In this document: positions 20,101 through 29,227 of the stretch, in pieces
How positions within the stretch are numbered: position 1 is the stretch's first letter
Layout: every line of letters starts with the position of its first letter
Assembly (NCBI RefSeq): GCF_040567655.1
Contig: NZ_JBEXAC010000002.1
Location: 1,736,001-1,800,000 of the forward strand
DNA length: 64,000 nt
Source of the DNA: Chitinophaga sp. H8
Lineage (GTDB): Bacteria > Bacteroidota > Bacteroidia > Chitinophagales > Chitinophagaceae
Direction of reading: 5' to 3'
Notes under the pieces: model-generated
The model's database searches: none
Told to the model about the DNA's origin: nothing
What the model saw: the letters and a program-made list of their open reading frames with translations, nothing else
Translations under genes and position numbers: made by a program

Positions 20101-20483
20101 CCTGGTTATTGAATTTGGGAGTTGGATATTGGGGTGACTATTGGGGTGCTACTGTAAGCTACAATCACCGTGGCCCCCGAACCAATCTGGCAAATGTTAA
20201 TATGGCGCGGGTGGAATATGAGCTGGCACCTAAACAATTCGATGCGCAATTTTATGCCCGTTTTTTTAAGAGAAAATTGGAAGTTAAGCTGAATGTGGCC
20301 AATCTCCTGGATGATTGGACGCGCTACTATATGAATATTCATGATTATAAGCAGGATGACAACAAGTTTTTTGTACTAAAAGAAGGAAAATCTATCAAGT
20401 ACCGTAAAGAAGATGGCGATATCATCACCTACCGCAAAAAGGATGGAAGAAGGTTTAGTCTGAGTTTCAGCTATAACTTTTAA
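17118..20483 (+). CDS. TonB-dependent receptor with STN domain, paralog of the divergent receptor
   Basis: 1121 aa. Signal peptide ending AHTFAQ (~31), STN domain (~35-112), carboxypeptidase-like domain (~125-205, QPLPGASVKIV), plug (~210-345, with VVVRGMSDRYNQAMLDG and VNKTATPDVSAEFSGG) and barrel ending FSLSFSYNF. The plug can be aligned almost without gaps to that of the receptor at 9630-13091, so the two arose by duplication. A STN-containing transducer for the sigma/FecR pair upstream. No SusD; one lipoprotein follows after 37 bases. Ligand unknown. Confidence 0.93.
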   Translation: MNFSQCMRAMKITMLLLTCFLVQVNAHTFAQRISINRQNSTIHAVLEDIRKQAKYDFFYDMDLFNRAQPVSIRVMDATIEQVLNTLFKGQPYSYTIDNKLVVITGSNTPVAVNIAPQTVRQQSGRIGGKVLDDRGQPLPGASVKIVQNNQAVQSSVDGSYYFSIAPGNYTVEVTYLSFQTKRITQVEVKAGQLTSLNIVLVPSTKTLGQVVVTGSYKKESVAGLYAIQKNAASVTDGISAEQIARTPDNDMGQVLKRVTGLTTVNNRNVVVRGMSDRYNQAMLDGIVIPSTSQNKRDFSFEIIPTEMVSSVVVNKTATPDVSAEFSGGQVSVNTIDIPEKNFTTIQYGIGGNLQAIGKDFYRLGERHTSEYFGFFDQSSKMPEGIKSWQWNNRASQLDAPPGYNLTDPELNGTPLNPIEFGDGVKYNDLDAIAQSKRLNSDALKTYKYKTSPNQNMRLSLGRIYELGNGSRLGFAASANFRNEQNIVSFNNLRSSTKGSYLDSTGIGDKGEGTSYRFNSSGGLVANMGWQGKGFKIALKNMYARTYSDNYSESIQKPHDDSDPIATKLIYQLPEAMSLQQHQLIGTYQLPWKIKAEGMFTVNKIKQQILDERRLSYRLTTIIAGQPYFQTPGLMNHRAASVKDGFKDWRMWTRIDETDYNWSAAFSRKFGEEKPVSTLVRFGYQASSKRRSLNLYKMVPWTRSWAVGTTNQLAPAIEISYDQLLSPENIGNGDGQAYYYADGLGGRFYDGRMTSHALYLMADQKLWNKLRLVYGVRAEYFGLNSNQEDLYKRAYQDEPDPDDVQKHRFGVIENSWRFLPSINATYSVTPEFNIRGSYSKTVIRPDFREVGMFAMYDFELDGYVYGEHVQSTLIDNMDVRLEWYPSPGEIISLTGYYKKLDKPIELVHSGGSDYTFANMENAKNLGLELEIRKDFTFLSNRDWAKNLFIHANGTLLKSEVNVLSHWQWINNPETQVAERVQSRYPNQDRPLIGQSPWLLNLGVGYWGDYWGATVSYNHRGPRTNLANVNMARVEYELAPKQFDAQFYARFFKRKLEVKLNVANLLDDWTRYYMNIHDYKQDDNKFFVLKEGKSIKYRKEDGDIITYRKKDGRRFSLSFSYNF

Positions 20484-20520
20484 TCCCAATCGCTACATCT
20501 GATGAGTAAAAAATAAACTG

Positions 20521-21366
20521 ATGAAAAAACATACAAAAAATATAATAGTAGCCGTCTTGTTGTTAGTGGGACTTTATTCCTGCCAGAAAGCGGAGTACGT
20601 AACGCCATTCGCAACATTTGTGGATGTATATTTTGATGCGGATAAAACCGCCCTGCGAGATAATGGAGCAGGGGTTTTTATTGCAGCGAAATATAATGGC
20701 TATCCCATTGAATGGAATATACTTTCGAAAAAGATAAAAGTTGTAGCTGGTGAAGGGAAATTTGAATTTTATGATACCCGCAACGGAAATGTGGTAGCTG
20801 AAAAGGTGATCGATGTGAAAGCAGATTCCAAGGAAACCTATACGATGTTCCAGCCTACAATGGAGGCCCCGGTTGTTTTTATCGATCCTGCTGCGCAGGA
20901 AAGTGAAAGCCCTGCTCCGGCCGGGCACATCAAACTGAAAGTGGCCAACTATGCAAAGGACCTTATCCCATTTGAACATACAGACCTCAAAGTTTCGATA
21001 AGTTATTATGATGTAGACTGGAATGAAGTGATTACAGAAATCGGGATAATTAAAGATGTGAAAAATACTATTGACCAGGCGGAATACTATATCCTGCCAG
21101 ATGGTGTCCCGAGTCCCTTACCCGAAATTGGTTACAACTACGTATTCGAATTTGTGGACAGTGACACCGGACAACCATTGCTCAATTATGGAGGCACAAA
21201 TTATTCCAATGTAGCATTTAACCCTGCGGGTATTGATCCGTTGCCGGTTAACAATGTGTTTACTTTATACATGGTTTCCAGAAAAACCTGGGGAGAAGCA
21301 CCCCCATTTCTAAAAAAGGGAGATGCCTTTTACGAAATAGCTACAAGCGTACTTTTTGCAAATTAG
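20521..21366 (+). CDS. Lipoprotein partner of the TonB receptor
   Basis: 281 aa. Lipoprotein signal with Cys after LLLVGLYS. Beta-rich; no recognised domain. It occupies the place taken by the pair of lipoproteins in the divergent module and shares the general plan of a short anchored protein with an N-terminal VYFDADKTALRDNG strand region, but I see no convincing block of identity with them. Last gene of the sigma-FecR-receptor-lipoprotein operon, ended by a perfect palindromic hairpin. Confidence 0.85.
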   Translation: MKKHTKNIIVAVLLLVGLYSCQKAEYVTPFATFVDVYFDADKTALRDNGAGVFIAAKYNGYPIEWNILSKKIKVVAGEGKFEFYDTRNGNVVAEKVIDVKADSKETYTMFQPTMEAPVVFIDPAAQESESPAPAGHIKLKVANYAKDLIPFEHTDLKVSISYYDVDWNEVITEIGIIKDVKNTIDQAEYYILPDGVPSPLPEIGYNYVFEFVDSDTGQPLLNYGGTNYSNVAFNPAGIDPLPVNNVFTLYMVSRKTWGEAPPFLKKGDAFYEIATSVLFAN

Positions 21367-21386
21367 ATGCACCATCATGGCATGAA

Positions 21387-21428
21387 AAACAAAGTCCCTC
21401 TGATCATATGATCAGAGGGACTTTGTTT
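21387..21428. terminator. Perfect 42-base palindromic terminator
   Basis: 21387-21407 is the exact reverse complement of 21408-21428, with no unpaired centre. A-rich on the left and T-rich on the right, it can serve the lipoprotein operon and the convergent tRNA-Pro gene. Confidence 0.9.
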
Positions 21429-21447
21429 GCCTTTGGAAGCTTATCCG

Positions 21448-21522
21448 TCGGGGCGGCAAGATTCGAACTTGCGACCTCCTGCTCCCAAAGCAGGCGCGAT
21501 GACCGGACTACGCTACGCCCCG
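21448..21522 (-). tRNA. tRNA-Pro(UGG), copy 1
   Basis: On the minus strand the sequence starts CGGGGCGTAGCGTAG and ends GCCGCCCCG plus discriminator A. Acceptor stem CGGGGCG/CGCCCCG, anticodon stem CCTGC/GCAGG with loop TTTGGGA (anticodon TGG), T-loop GTTCGAATC. CCA is not encoded. Identical in every base to the copy at 33908-33982. Confidence 0.95.
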
Positions 21523-21607
21523 TGTTCACAGATGAAAAGGATATTTACCTGTGAATAAGGACGCAAATGTAGTAATTAAATCTAAAAATCCAAATACGCC
21601 TGTAATA

Positions 21608-24600
21608 TTACCGGACTGTAACAGCCACGTCAGCCATCATCTGTAGGGCGCCGGGATGATTGATGTCCATTTCCCTCACCTGTTTAAAACAATCAGTGGC
21701 TTGTGTATGCGCTCCTAATCCCATATAACCAAGCCCCATCAGATACAGGCAATGTATCTGGTTCTTTACATTCAGATTATCATCGAAGATTTGAAAATCG
21801 GGTAATGACACCGCAAAATAATCGAGCTGAACATTATCATTAAAATGGGCTTTCCCATATTGGATCAGTTTATTGAAGCGCTGAACGGCTTCCGCTGTTC
21901 TGTTTAATTCCAGTAAAGCCATTCCCTGGAAATAAATAGTATCAGGCTTTTGATCATTGTAAAAAAATGCCTGTGCTGGCTCGCTAAGCCCTTTTGTTGC
22001 ATATTCAAAGTAGGCTATGGCTTTTTCGTTTTCGCCTGATCCTTTGTAAGCACATCCTTTGTAATAATGAATATCATTTTCCATGGCGCCGTGCAGTTTC
22101 CCTTCGCCTAAATGATGCGGATAGCTGTCAGTGTTTTGTAAGAGGTGTAACGCCTGTTGGTAATTTTTATCCTGTAAGGCTTGCTTGGCCAAAGCTATCT
22201 GGCAAAATAAAAACTGGCCTGTTACTTTGCCCTCACCACCTTCCCAGGGATGGAATTGCCTTTCTGCGATTAATTGTTGGGCTTTTTTATACTCTCCTAG
22301 AGCATTATAGAGGGTAATGCGCTCTAAGTACAAATCATCCCTGCTGATCACGAGATCCAGGTATTGTTCCAGGAATGCCAGTCTTTCTTTAAAGGGATGG
22401 TTTAATTTTTTATATAGCTGGTCCAGCTCCATCAATACCCGTGCATCTGTGGTGTCTGCCTGGAAAGCTTTTTCCAGTGATTGCAATGCTTTATCCTGGA
22501 GTAACGACTTGTTGTAATAAGCTAATGCCAGGTTACGGTGTGGAGTAGGGAAGCTATCATCCAGCGCAACAGCCCTTTCCCAACTGGCAATGGCATCCTG
22601 ATATTGTTTATGTGCATACAGGAAATTGCCTAAGTAATAATGGGCTTTAGCATCCCCCGGATGATATGTAATTGCCGCTTGTAGCGCCAGCATAGCATCT
22701 GGCTGATTTGGGAAGCAACCAGCTGGATTGGCGCCGGCTGCCATCGCAAAGTGTGCTTTACCAGCTGCATCATTACCTAGCTTCATATTAAACCAACCTA
22801 TAAAATACAAGGCCATCGGATAAGTGTCAGCTGCGGAGACAGTTTCATCTATTCCTATTTGCAGGAATGAAATGGCTTCCTGATAGTATCCGCACCAAAA
22901 ATAGTCCAGCGCATATGCAATGTAGTTATGTATGTTTTTCTGCTGGAGGGTCTTTATCTCCTGTAGTAGCTCATTGGCAGCGTCTGTAGCAGCATCTTTA
23001 AGCAACAGGTATTTTTCGTAATAGCATCCTATGCTAAATCCATCTATTTGCAGAGAGGCGGCAGCCATATCCATGGCCTCCTTATGCCGGTTTAATTTAC
23101 GTAGTAGGGCTGTTTTTAAATGCCGTGCCTTATGATGATGCCAATTGCGGACAAGGCAACGATCTGCCAGCTCCAGTGCCTCTTCAAAACTATTATTTAC
23201 GGCGGCTATCTGTGCCAGTGCAAAATAGCCATTGTCCTGCCAGGCTGCATTCCATACAGCCTTATATAATACATCAAACGCTTCCTCCAGTTTACCCTGA
23301 TATTGCAAACACCTCCCCAGATTGTATAAAGGTTCCCCATCATAAGGATTAGGGTTTCTTGCGGTGATGGTAGCAATGGCTTTTCTGAAGTAGCTTTCTG
23401 ATGCTGCAAATTGTCCACGGCGCAGTAATAACAAACCCATGGCATTGTTACATCTTACATCACCGGGCTCTCTTCGTAATGCCTCTGCATAATAATCTTC
23501 TGCGCGATAAGTAGCATGGCGGTATTGCTCTATGTGCAAACCAGTCAGGTACAATTGTTCAATACTGGTAGTGTCCTGCGGCGATTTGGAAGCTACTGCT
23601 GCCTCAGGAATGGCCTTTTGTTCATGTAATTCAGGTTGATAAGCTACCAATGTTCTACCATCCGCCGTTTTCAGGATTACTTTTAGCGCTTGTTCAGGGA
23701 CGTCTGGAATAGCGATACTTGTTGAAAAAGGACTTTCCGGTGCGATCGTGATCCGCGTTTCAAACAAAGTGGTTGCCCCCTGCTGTAACTGTACCAGTGC
23801 CTGTTCATACAAAGCAGTGGTATAGCAAATGATAGTTGCTACGCCATCTGCCACTGTTAAATTCACCAGTGCATCTTTGGTCGCATTCTTTACCATGCCT
23901 GCCTCACTATAAGGCAAAAAATATTGAACAAAAGACTTTTCCTCATGCGGCATCAGCCAGGTGAAATCCGGTTGATTATCACAATACATCCCTGTCATCA
24001 ATTCAATATAAGGGCCATCTTCGTCTGTTAAATTCCTATCCCACGCCTTACCAAAATCTCCATTACCCCATGTCCATTGTTTTTTTCCGGTAGATACGTG
24101 ATGATTGGCTACGTGCAGTAAACCCCCTTTGGTATCATGCTCATATCCCCCAACAAAATCATACTTGCTTTTAACAGCCATATAAGAAGTGGGCACCGGA
24201 ATATTTTTATAACGGGAAATGTCGGTACCCGGTGAATAATCCACCTTGTAATAAGTGCCGGTGGCAATCGGGAAATCTGAAACATCCCGCTTGCCATGAT
24301 CAAACACTGCATTTACATCAGGAGGAAATACGGACTGGTAATCGTCATTTACTTTTACAGCCGGATTGGCCCACCATAAAAATGTTTGAGGAAAAGGGGT
24401 ACAGTTATAGAGTTGTGCCCTTATCTCCAGGTAGGCTTTATCCGGATAAAGTGTAAATCCGGCCATCCCTTTGGTGCCGGACATACGTTCTACTTCATTT
24501 ACCCATACTGTACAACTGCCGTCTTCATGCTTTTGTAAACGAAAGTCTATGGGTTGATACGTGCTGGGACGATGGTGTTGCGGCCAGTTGAACTCAATCC

Positions 24601-24949
24601 CACCACTGATCCAGGGACCGGTCAATCCCACCAATGCAGGCTTAATTACCTGGTTGTAATAAACAAAATGACGTTGTTTTACTTTATCATAGGCCATTTG
24701 AATACGACCGCCCAATTCAGGCAGGATCATGATCTTCAGATATTTGTTCTCCAGGAAAACAGCCGTATATTTTTGATCAGTTTTTTCATCAAATATTTTC
24801 TCTACCACCTGGTTTGGGTATACCGCTCCGCTGCTTCCCTGATAAACCCGCTTTTCCAGAAATAAAGGATTTTTCTCAGGCTTACCAATTGGATAAGTGG
24901 GGATAGTGATTGTTTCTTCCCAGATTTTCACAAACAGTTCTTCCTTCAT
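21608..24949 (-). CDS. DUF5107 domain protein with C-terminal TPR repeats
   Basis: 1113 aa, no signal peptide. The N-terminal ~340 residues match the DUF5107 family, with GGRIQMAYDK, GLTGPWISGGIEFNWPQHH and WGNGDFGKAWDRNLTDEDGP; this domain has a galactose-mutarotase-like look and is found with sugar-use genes. Residues ~465-1105 are tetratricopeptide repeats (for example NAMGLLLLRRGQFAASESYF and HYYLGNFLYAHKQYQDAIAS). Probably a cytoplasmic sugar-metabolism protein of undefined reaction. It follows the sugar porter gene by 78 bases on the same strand, which suggests an operon controlled by the divergent AraC regulator. Confidence 0.9.
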   Translation of the reverse strand: MKEELFVKIWEETITIPTYPIGKPEKNPLFLEKRVYQGSSGAVYPNQVVEKIFDEKTDQKYTAVFLENKYLKIMILPELGGRIQMAYDKVKQRHFVYYNQVIKPALVGLTGPWISGGIEFNWPQHHRPSTYQPIDFRLQKHEDGSCTVWVNEVERMSGTKGMAGFTLYPDKAYLEIRAQLYNCTPFPQTFLWWANPAVKVNDDYQSVFPPDVNAVFDHGKRDVSDFPIATGTYYKVDYSPGTDISRYKNIPVPTSYMAVKSKYDFVGGYEHDTKGGLLHVANHHVSTGKKQWTWGNGDFGKAWDRNLTDEDGPYIELMTGMYCDNQPDFTWLMPHEEKSFVQYFLPYSEAGMVKNATKDALVNLTVADGVATIICYTTALYEQALVQLQQGATTLFETRITIAPESPFSTSIAIPDVPEQALKVILKTADGRTLVAYQPELHEQKAIPEAAVASKSPQDTTSIEQLYLTGLHIEQYRHATYRAEDYYAEALRREPGDVRCNNAMGLLLLRRGQFAASESYFRKAIATITARNPNPYDGEPLYNLGRCLQYQGKLEEAFDVLYKAVWNAAWQDNGYFALAQIAAVNNSFEEALELADRCLVRNWHHHKARHLKTALLRKLNRHKEAMDMAAASLQIDGFSIGCYYEKYLLLKDAATDAANELLQEIKTLQQKNIHNYIAYALDYFWCGYYQEAISFLQIGIDETVSAADTYPMALYFIGWFNMKLGNDAAGKAHFAMAAGANPAGCFPNQPDAMLALQAAITYHPGDAKAHYYLGNFLYAHKQYQDAIASWERAVALDDSFPTPHRNLALAYYNKSLLQDKALQSLEKAFQADTTDARVLMELDQLYKKLNHPFKERLAFLEQYLDLVISRDDLYLERITLYNALGEYKKAQQLIAERQFHPWEGGEGKVTGQFLFCQIALAKQALQDKNYQQALHLLQNTDSYPHHLGEGKLHGAMENDIHYYKGCAYKGSGENEKAIAYFEYATKGLSEPAQAFFYNDQKPDTIYFQGMALLELNRTAEAVQRFNKLIQYGKAHFNDNVQLDYFAVSLPDFQIFDDNLNVKNQIHCLYLMGLGYMGLGAHTQATDCFKQVREMDINHPGALQMMADVAVTVR

Positions 24950-25027
24950 GGTTATGTTGTTATTACTTTTTTTACTGCATAAGACTACTATTGCTGGTAG
25001 TTGTTCTTTAGGGGCATTCCAGCTTCC

Positions 25028-26416
25028 TTACTTCACTGTTTCGCTCATCAGTTCTGTTTCAATCTCTTCCAATGATTTCCCCTTTGTTTCCTGTACTTTA
25101 AAATAGATAAGCATGAATCCGGCTAAGCAAATGCCTGCATATACATAGAAAGTATTTTGAACACCACCCACCAATTTTGTCAGGATAGGAAAGGTAAATG
25201 TGAGAATGAAATATGCTGCCCATAAGCTCATGATAGCTATGGAGGAGGCCGCATCACGAACTTTATTCGGGAATATCTCGGAGATGAGCACCCATGTTAC
25301 CGGGGCCAGTGTGGTAGCATATAAGCCAATGGCAGAGAGCAGGAAAATAGCGGAGGCAGTAGCCAATCGTGCACCAAGTACGATGGCGATAATAATGTAT
25401 AAAACGCAAAGGCCTCCGGCTCCTATGAGCATTAATGGTTTCCTGCCCAGTTTATCCACCAGCAGTATAGCGAGTATGGTAAATACCACATTAACGCTTC
25501 CGATAAAAACAGTTTGCAGCAACTGGTCATCCTGGCTGGCACCAATGCTTGCAAAAATATTGGAGGTATAATTGAACACTACATTTATCCCGCAAAATTG
25601 CTGGAATACGGCCAGACCGATACCTACTGTTACGGCAGCAACAAATGGTTGTTTTAAGGCCGCCATATAATTCATTTTAACTACACCTGCCAGCGACTGC
25701 TTAATGGAAGCAGTACTGGCGGCTACATAATTTTTATCACCGATTGCAGATAATACTTTCTGGGCTTTAGCATCTTTGTTGGCTTTAAATAACCACCGGG
25801 GACTCTCTGGTAAAAAACAAACACCTATGAAAAATAACACAGAAGGGACAACACCTGTACCAAACATCCAGCGCCACGCATCCTGGCTATGGTTACGTAA
25901 AGCATAATTCACCAGCGAGGTGATTAAAATACCGATTACAATAGTGAATTGATAGATGGCAACCATGCGGCCACGAACCTGAGGGGGAGATACTTCGGCA
26001 ATGTACATGGGGGCCAGCATAGATGCCATCCCAACACCGAGCCCGGCACAAAAGCGGAAAAATATAAATAGGGAAAGTCCAGGTGCTAATGCCATCCCGG
26101 CGGAAGAAAAGGCAAAAATAAAGGCAGACAGCAGTAATGCAGGCTTCCTGCCATATCTTTCTGCTGTTCTGGCGGCAATGAAACAACCTATGATACAGCC
26201 GATAGCCAGACAGCCGGTAGTAAACCCTTCCCAATACTCATTTAATCCAAATTGCTCCCTTAAAAAAGGGAGTGCGCCCGAAATTACAGCAAAATCGAAT
26301 CCAAAGAGATAACCGCCCATTGCAGCAATCAACGCCAGCCTGAACAGATAAAAATGAGCTGTTTTGCCGGATGGTATATTGTCAGGAGTATTTCCGTTAA
26401 TCGTAATGACTGCCAT
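25028..26416 (-). CDS. Sugar porter family MFS transporter
   Basis: 462 aa from the ATG at 26416 (a TTG at 26428 is less likely). Twelve membrane helices with the sugar-porter signatures GYLFGFDFAVISG in helix 1, ERYGRKP and DKLGRKP in the loops after helices 2 and 8, PESPRWL after helix 6, QQFCGINVVFNYT in helix 7 and ETKGKSLEEIE at the C-terminus. Imports a monosaccharide, probably with protons; the specific sugar cannot be read off. Co-directional with the DUF5107-TPR gene and divergent from the AraC gene. Confidence 0.95.
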   Translation of the reverse strand: MAVITINGNTPDNIPSGKTAHFYLFRLALIAAMGGYLFGFDFAVISGALPFLREQFGLNEYWEGFTTGCLAIGCIIGCFIAARTAERYGRKPALLLSAFIFAFSSAGMALAPGLSLFIFFRFCAGLGVGMASMLAPMYIAEVSPPQVRGRMVAIYQFTIVIGILITSLVNYALRNHSQDAWRWMFGTGVVPSVLFFIGVCFLPESPRWLFKANKDAKAQKVLSAIGDKNYVAASTASIKQSLAGVVKMNYMAALKQPFVAAVTVGIGLAVFQQFCGINVVFNYTSNIFASIGASQDDQLLQTVFIGSVNVVFTILAILLVDKLGRKPLMLIGAGGLCVLYIIIAIVLGARLATASAIFLLSAIGLYATTLAPVTWVLISEIFPNKVRDAASSIAIMSLWAAYFILTFTFPILTKLVGGVQNTFYVYAGICLAGFMLIYFKVQETKGKSLEEIETELMSETVK

Positions 26417-26586
26417 ACTTAACCTCAATTTGTAATTAACCCGGGATAAAATTAACGGAACTGAGCACGCAATTAAATAGACAAAAATCTAAAAACATAG
26501 ATTATATTACGATCTGCTGTGTTGGGGGAATAATGATGGGAAACCCCGTTCCGGGAGGAGGGATAAAAAAAACTAAGTGCTTTTGT

Positions 26587-27480
26587 ATGGCTAGGGAAGT
26601 ATATAAAAAAAGAGATGGATTCACTGGGCAAAAGGCCATTTCACTGCCTGCAATTATAAAAAAGGATGAAACTGATCCCATCCTGCAGAATTTAATGATC
26701 ACAGATATAGGATATTATCCTAATGCACATGACCATTACAGGGCCAGGGTAAAAGGGATTGATCAGCATATTTTTATTTATTGTGTGGATGGGAATGGCT
26801 GGTGCAAAATGGGGGGGAAGGAATATCAGATCAGGAATGATGAATATTTAATCGTGCCCGCTGATACACCACATACCTACGCCGCAGATAAGGATGCCCC
26901 ATGGACTATTTACTGGATACATTTTAAAGGTAGTTTCTCGCTTGCCATTGTACAGGAACTATTAGAAAGATTAGAGAAGAAAAGTAACTACATCCGGTAC
27001 AGCGAAAAGAGAATTAAAATTTTTGATGAGTTATTCGATAACCTGGAAAGGGGTACTGCAAAACAAAACCTGGCTTTTATAAGCCTGGGGCTTGGCTACT
27101 TTCTGTCTTCATTTTTATACCAGGAGTGTTTCAATCTTAATGAAACAAACCAGGTGAGAGATAACCCGATTGAGTTATCCATTTCATACATGAAACAAAA
27201 GGTGGAGATGCTGCTGACGCTGAAAGAACTGGCTGAAACGGCCAACCTTTCGCCTTCTCATTACTCCTACCTGTTTAAACAACACACCGGCTATTCCCCC
27301 ATAGAATATTTTAACCGCCTGAAGATTCAGAAGGCCTGCGAATGGTTGCAGTTTACTGAAATGAATATTAATGAGATCAGTTATAAGCTGGGCATAGATG
27401 ATGGCTTTTATTTTTCCAGGTTATTTAAGAAAACAATGGGGGTTTCCCCGAAACATTACCGGCAGAAGTGGAATCCATAG
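26587..27480 (+). CDS. AraC family transcriptional regulator
   Basis: 297 aa from the ATG at 26587 (MAREVYKKRDGF); the frame is open to 26533 but those residues do not look conserved. N-terminal cupin-like sugar-sensing domain (~50-140, with YQIRNDEYLIVPADTPHTYA) and C-terminal AraC double helix-turn-helix (~200-295, with LKELAETANLSPSHYSYLFK and GIDDGFYFSRLFKKTMGVSP). Transcribed away from the sugar porter with 170 bases between, so it most likely controls the porter and DUF5107 genes in response to a sugar. Confidence 0.93.
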   Translation: MAREVYKKRDGFTGQKAISLPAIIKKDETDPILQNLMITDIGYYPNAHDHYRARVKGIDQHIFIYCVDGNGWCKMGGKEYQIRNDEYLIVPADTPHTYAADKDAPWTIYWIHFKGSFSLAIVQELLERLEKKSNYIRYSEKRIKIFDELFDNLERGTAKQNLAFISLGLGYFLSSFLYQECFNLNETNQVRDNPIELSISYMKQKVEMLLTLKELAETANLSPSHYSYLFKQHTGYSPIEYFNRLKIQKACEWLQFTEMNINEISYKLGIDDGFYFSRLFKKTMGVSPKHYRQKWNP

Positions 27481-27655
27481 GAAATGAGATCGGAAAGATC
27501 CTAAGTTACCTGAATGCCATATAACCTGACAGGTTTATATTTTCAAGGGTTTAGACGAAAACGTTGGTTTGCCATATAAAATACCTGACAGCAGGCAGAA
27601 AAAGAGATGTTTTCTGAGCAGCTTTTTTGTTTTGACGATATTAACCGATCTGATA

Positions 27656-28150
27656 TTAATGCGGCAGTTGCTCTCTTAGCAAGCCATATACCCAAGTGCC
27701 TGCAATGGCACTCAACAGGGTAACTGCGACAACGGTAGCCCCTGTCCCGATTTGTGCGAACAACGGACCAGGACAGGCTCCTGTCATAGCCCAACCCAAA
27801 CCGAAAATAAAACCACCGAAGATTTGTCCTTTATTGAATGTTTTGGGCGCAATTTTAATGGGTTCGCCGTAAATAGTTTTGATGTTGAATTTCTTTATCA
27901 GGAAAACGGAAATTATACCTGTAATGACCGCACTCCCAATAATACCGTACATATGGAACGATTGCAGGCGAAACATTTCCTGTATGCGATACCAGCTTAC
28001 TACTTCTGATTTTACGAAGACAATACCGAATAATATGCCAATGGCTAAGTATTTGAGATTATGATACCATTTATGTTGCAAACGGCTTTCGTTCACACAC
28101 ATCGAATCCAATTCACGAAGCTGTAAGTCTTTTTCTGTATCTTGTTGCAT
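27656..28150 (-). CDS. DUF6691 / YeeE-YedE half-size membrane protein (C-terminal-type half)
   Basis: 164 aa with four hydrophobic helices and the motif FGLGWAMTGACPGPLFAQIG, the conserved Cys-containing signature of YeeE/YedE thiosulfate carriers. Full-size carriers have two such halves in one chain; here the halves are separate genes, this one 12 bases after the other. Likely forms a heteromeric carrier that moves thiosulfate or a related sulfur species across the inner membrane through Cys relay. Last gene of the sulfur operon. Confidence 0.88.
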   Translation of the reverse strand: MQQDTEKDLQLRELDSMCVNESRLQHKWYHNLKYLAIGILFGIVFVKSEVVSWYRIQEMFRLQSFHMYGIIGSAVITGIISVFLIKKFNIKTIYGEPIKIAPKTFNKGQIFGGFIFGLGWAMTGACPGPLFAQIGTGATVVAVTLLSAIAGTWVYGLLREQLPH

Positions 28151-28162
28151 TTCTTGTTGGGG

Positions 28163-28726
28163 TTATAATGAAAGTATGAACGGTAAAATGAGGTTTGCCA
28201 TAGTGAAACCTCCAACCATAAAACAAATGGTGGCAATCAATGACGGTAATTGTAAATTAGACAGCCCCATAATAGCGTGTCCGCTTGTACAACCTCCTGC
28301 ATAGCGTGTACCGAAGCCTACTAAGAAACCTCCGGCTACCATCAGGATAAAGCCTTTCAAGGCAAATAAAGACTGCCAGTTGAGAATATCTTCAGGGATT
28401 AAATTGTTATAGTTGGTAATATCGTAGCCTGCTAATTCCTGCACCAATTTGGGATTGACTTCAATGGGAGCGGGATTTGATAACAGGTGAATGGCAATAG
28501 TGCCGCCTAAAAATATCCCGAATACAAAAAACAGATTCCACGCTTCTTTTTTCCAATCGTACTTAAAGAACGGGATATTGGCTGGCATACAGGATGCACA
28601 TATATGCCGTAATGATGAACTGATGCCAAACGATTTGTTGCCAATGATTAATAGTAAGGGGACGGTCAGCCCAATCAATGGGCCAGCAACATACCACGCC
28701 CACGGTTGTTTCAAAAATTCTATCAT
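28163..28726 (-). CDS. YeeE/YedE half-size membrane protein (N-terminal-type half)
   Basis: 187 aa, several membrane helices, with the signature RYAGGCTSGHAIMGLSNLQL holding the conserved Cys. Also has an ASCMPANIPFF segment with another Cys. Pairs with the downstream DUF6691-type half. In characterised TsuA-type proteins such Cys residues relay thiosulfate; by homology this pair brings in or exports thiosulfate or persulfide sulfur. Follows thioredoxin by 8 bases. Confidence 0.9.
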   Translation of the reverse strand: MIEFLKQPWAWYVAGPLIGLTVPLLLIIGNKSFGISSSLRHICASCMPANIPFFKYDWKKEAWNLFFVFGIFLGGTIAIHLLSNPAPIEVNPKLVQELAGYDITNYNNLIPEDILNWQSLFALKGFILMVAGGFLVGFGTRYAGGCTSGHAIMGLSNLQLPSLIATICFMVGGFTMANLILPFILSL

Positions 28727-28734
28727 TGACGGTT

Positions 28735-29028
28735 TTATATGTTTTTGTTAATTAATCTTTCTAATTCATTTGCCGGGAAAATGCCGGATTTCCGCCAGCG
28801 TATTTCTCCATTTTTAAATATAATAAGCGTAGGTACACCTCGTACTTGATACGCTGTTGCTGCCTGCGGGTTTTTGTCCACATCTATTTTAATGATGTTC
28901 GCATTATCGCCTACACGCTGTTTTAGTTCTTCCAGAATGGGCAACATCGTCTTGCAGGGTCCGCACCATTCGGCAAAGAAATCTACCAATACAGGTTTAT
29001 CACTGTTGATTATCTCCTGGAACGTCAT
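28735..29028 (-). CDS. trxA: Thioredoxin
   Basis: 97 aa from the ATG at 29028. Classic thioredoxin with [15 protein letters not shown] and the cis-Pro segment [14 protein letters not shown]. No signal peptide, so cytoplasmic. In this operon it probably reduces persulfides carried on the rhodaneses or on OsmC. Its start overlaps the end of the preceding DUF6132 gene by 29 bases, a sign of translational coupling. Confidence 0.95.
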   Translation of the reverse strand: MTFQEIINSDKPVLVDFFAEWCGPCKTMLPILEELKQRVGDNANIIKIDVDKNPQAATAYQVRGVPTLIIFKNGEIRWRKSGIFPANELERLINKNI

Positions 29029-29227
29029 ATTGTTTTTTATCTTTTTTAAATGTTGATAACAGAAGCCCGCCCATAGCTGCACCATAGAGGGTGCTGTTTA
29101 TAGGGTTTGCGGTAATGGCACAACTGCCCGTACTACACCCAATAAGTTTCCAATACAAATAGCCTGCTGCTGCTCCGATAGGCAAACCTATCAGGGTAAA
29201 CAGATGTTTTTTAATGAACTTCTTCAT
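29000..29227 (-). CDS. DUF6132 family small membrane protein
   Basis: 75 aa, two membrane helices (~8-27 and ~45-62) flanking [20 protein letters not shown], a Cys-pair segment typical of DUF6132. Function unknown; the family often sits next to rhodanese and thioredoxin genes. Overlaps both neighbours (17 bases with the gene before, 29 with thioredoxin). Confidence 0.85.
   Translation of the reverse strand: MKKFIKKHLFTLIGLPIGAAAGYLYWKLIGCSTGSCAITANPINSTLYGAAMGGLLLSTFKKDKKQYDVPGDNQQ

Noticed and set aside
26533..26586. Upstream ATG-initiated extension of the AraC regulator
   Set aside because: The extra 18 residues (MMGNPVPGGGIKK...) do not fit the family N-terminus, and the ATG at 26587 gives the normal length.
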